Below are positions 25,791 to 26,247 of a stretch of 26,247 nucleotides of DNA, piece after piece. Below the pieces are notes generated by a model that searched no databases, was not told the DNA's origin, and was given only the letters and a program-made list of their open reading frames with translations. Positions within the stretch are counted from its first letter, which is position 1. Every line of letters begins with the position of its first letter. Origin of the DNA: Gracilariopsis chorda (taxonomy: Eukaryota; Rhodophyta; Florideophyceae; Gracilariales; Gracilariaceae); assembly GCA_003194525.1 (NCBI GenBank), contig NBIV01000499.1, positions 1 to 26,247 of the forward strand, read 5' to 3'. Made by a program: the position numbers and the translations under genes.

Positions 25791-26247
25791 AGCAAGACTA
25801 ACACAAAAAACCCTTTCCAATGTTCACATTCCCCTTCAAACCTGTAAAGCCTGGACCTATGTCGACAAAGCTTGAAATAAAAAGTGCACGCATCGTACAT
25901 TACCAATCTAAAAACCCCAACAAACCGCAAACCCGTTAAATAAACCCAACCTCGCGAAACCCACAACGCGCAGGATCCCAAAACGAATACCCGTATTCTT
26001 GCTTTGTACCATCATGTCGTGGCTCAGGCATTGACCCTAACACAGGTTTTTGAAAATCCCTATTTCTACAAACCTAAACTGCGTTAAGTTCGTTTCCCAC
26101 AAAACAAATTATTCATTCATTTCTACGTGACCCTTTTGCTTAGGATGAAACACAACACGAACTTGTGTTCAACACGGCGCAAATTCATGTACAGACAGAC
26201 CCAAACACTTTATGTTGTTGCCCGCAGTTCGTAAAGTAGAGTACGAG
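25791..26247. other. right edge, no gene seen
   Basis: AC-rich on the plus strand with AAAACCC-type motifs near 25808 and 25912. No ORF with protein-like composition. Confidence 0.45.

Overview
The window looks like repeat-rich nuclear DNA from an intron-poor eukaryote. Long uninterrupted reading frames (868, 813 and 485 codons) sit among decayed Ty1/copia and Penelope-like retroelements, eukaryote-style protein domains (a Ulp1-type cysteine protease, a eukaryote-style tyrosine recombinase), Pol III-like A and B boxes and CCCCTAAA-type telomere-like tracts. No bacterial operons or Shine-Dalgarno sites are visible. A red (florideophyte) alga is my preferred guess from overall style. That is inference only, because no marker gene is present.

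Layout. (1) 1-3.56 kb: the 3' part of a Penelope-like reverse transcriptase, open at the window edge, followed by a (CCCCTAAAA)n tract, a hairpin-rich stretch, a 19-bp minisatellite, a small coiled-coil ORF and a minus-strand copia RT relic that breaks off at a second CCCCTAAAA tract. (2) 3.56-16.39 kb: a gene block bounded by two identical 58-bp direct repeats. It holds a 215-aa coiled-coil protein (-), a ParB-like/Ulp1-protease frame split by one in-frame TAG (-), a 485-aa orphan (+) with a stop followed by an in-frame acidic extension, and a tyrosine recombinase (-). The 1.77-kb divergent intergenic region carries a degenerate ~40-bp tandem array and two 35-nt palindromes. A third palindrome of the same family lies at 15.9 kb, next to a Pol III-like (tRNA-derived) unit. 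(3) 16.4-19.7 kb: no recognisable gene. (4) 19.706-22.189 kb: one internally deleted copia element with two 91-bp LTRs, a half-tRNA-Met type primer binding site, and decayed gag, protease and integrase. (5) 22.7-25.8 kb: two divergently oriented, frame-broken copies of the same unrecognised membrane-protein family.

Best candidate for something undescribed: block 2 may be a large tyrosine-recombinase mobile element (recombinase, protease/ParB-like protein, two cargo or structural proteins) with att-like direct repeats. The main caution is that both 58-bp repeats follow telomere-like low-complexity DNA and could be ordinary dispersed repeats. The palindrome family, whose arm differences are compensated on both sides at three base pairs, is the cleanest unexplained sequence signal. 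All functional statements about the block are inference.
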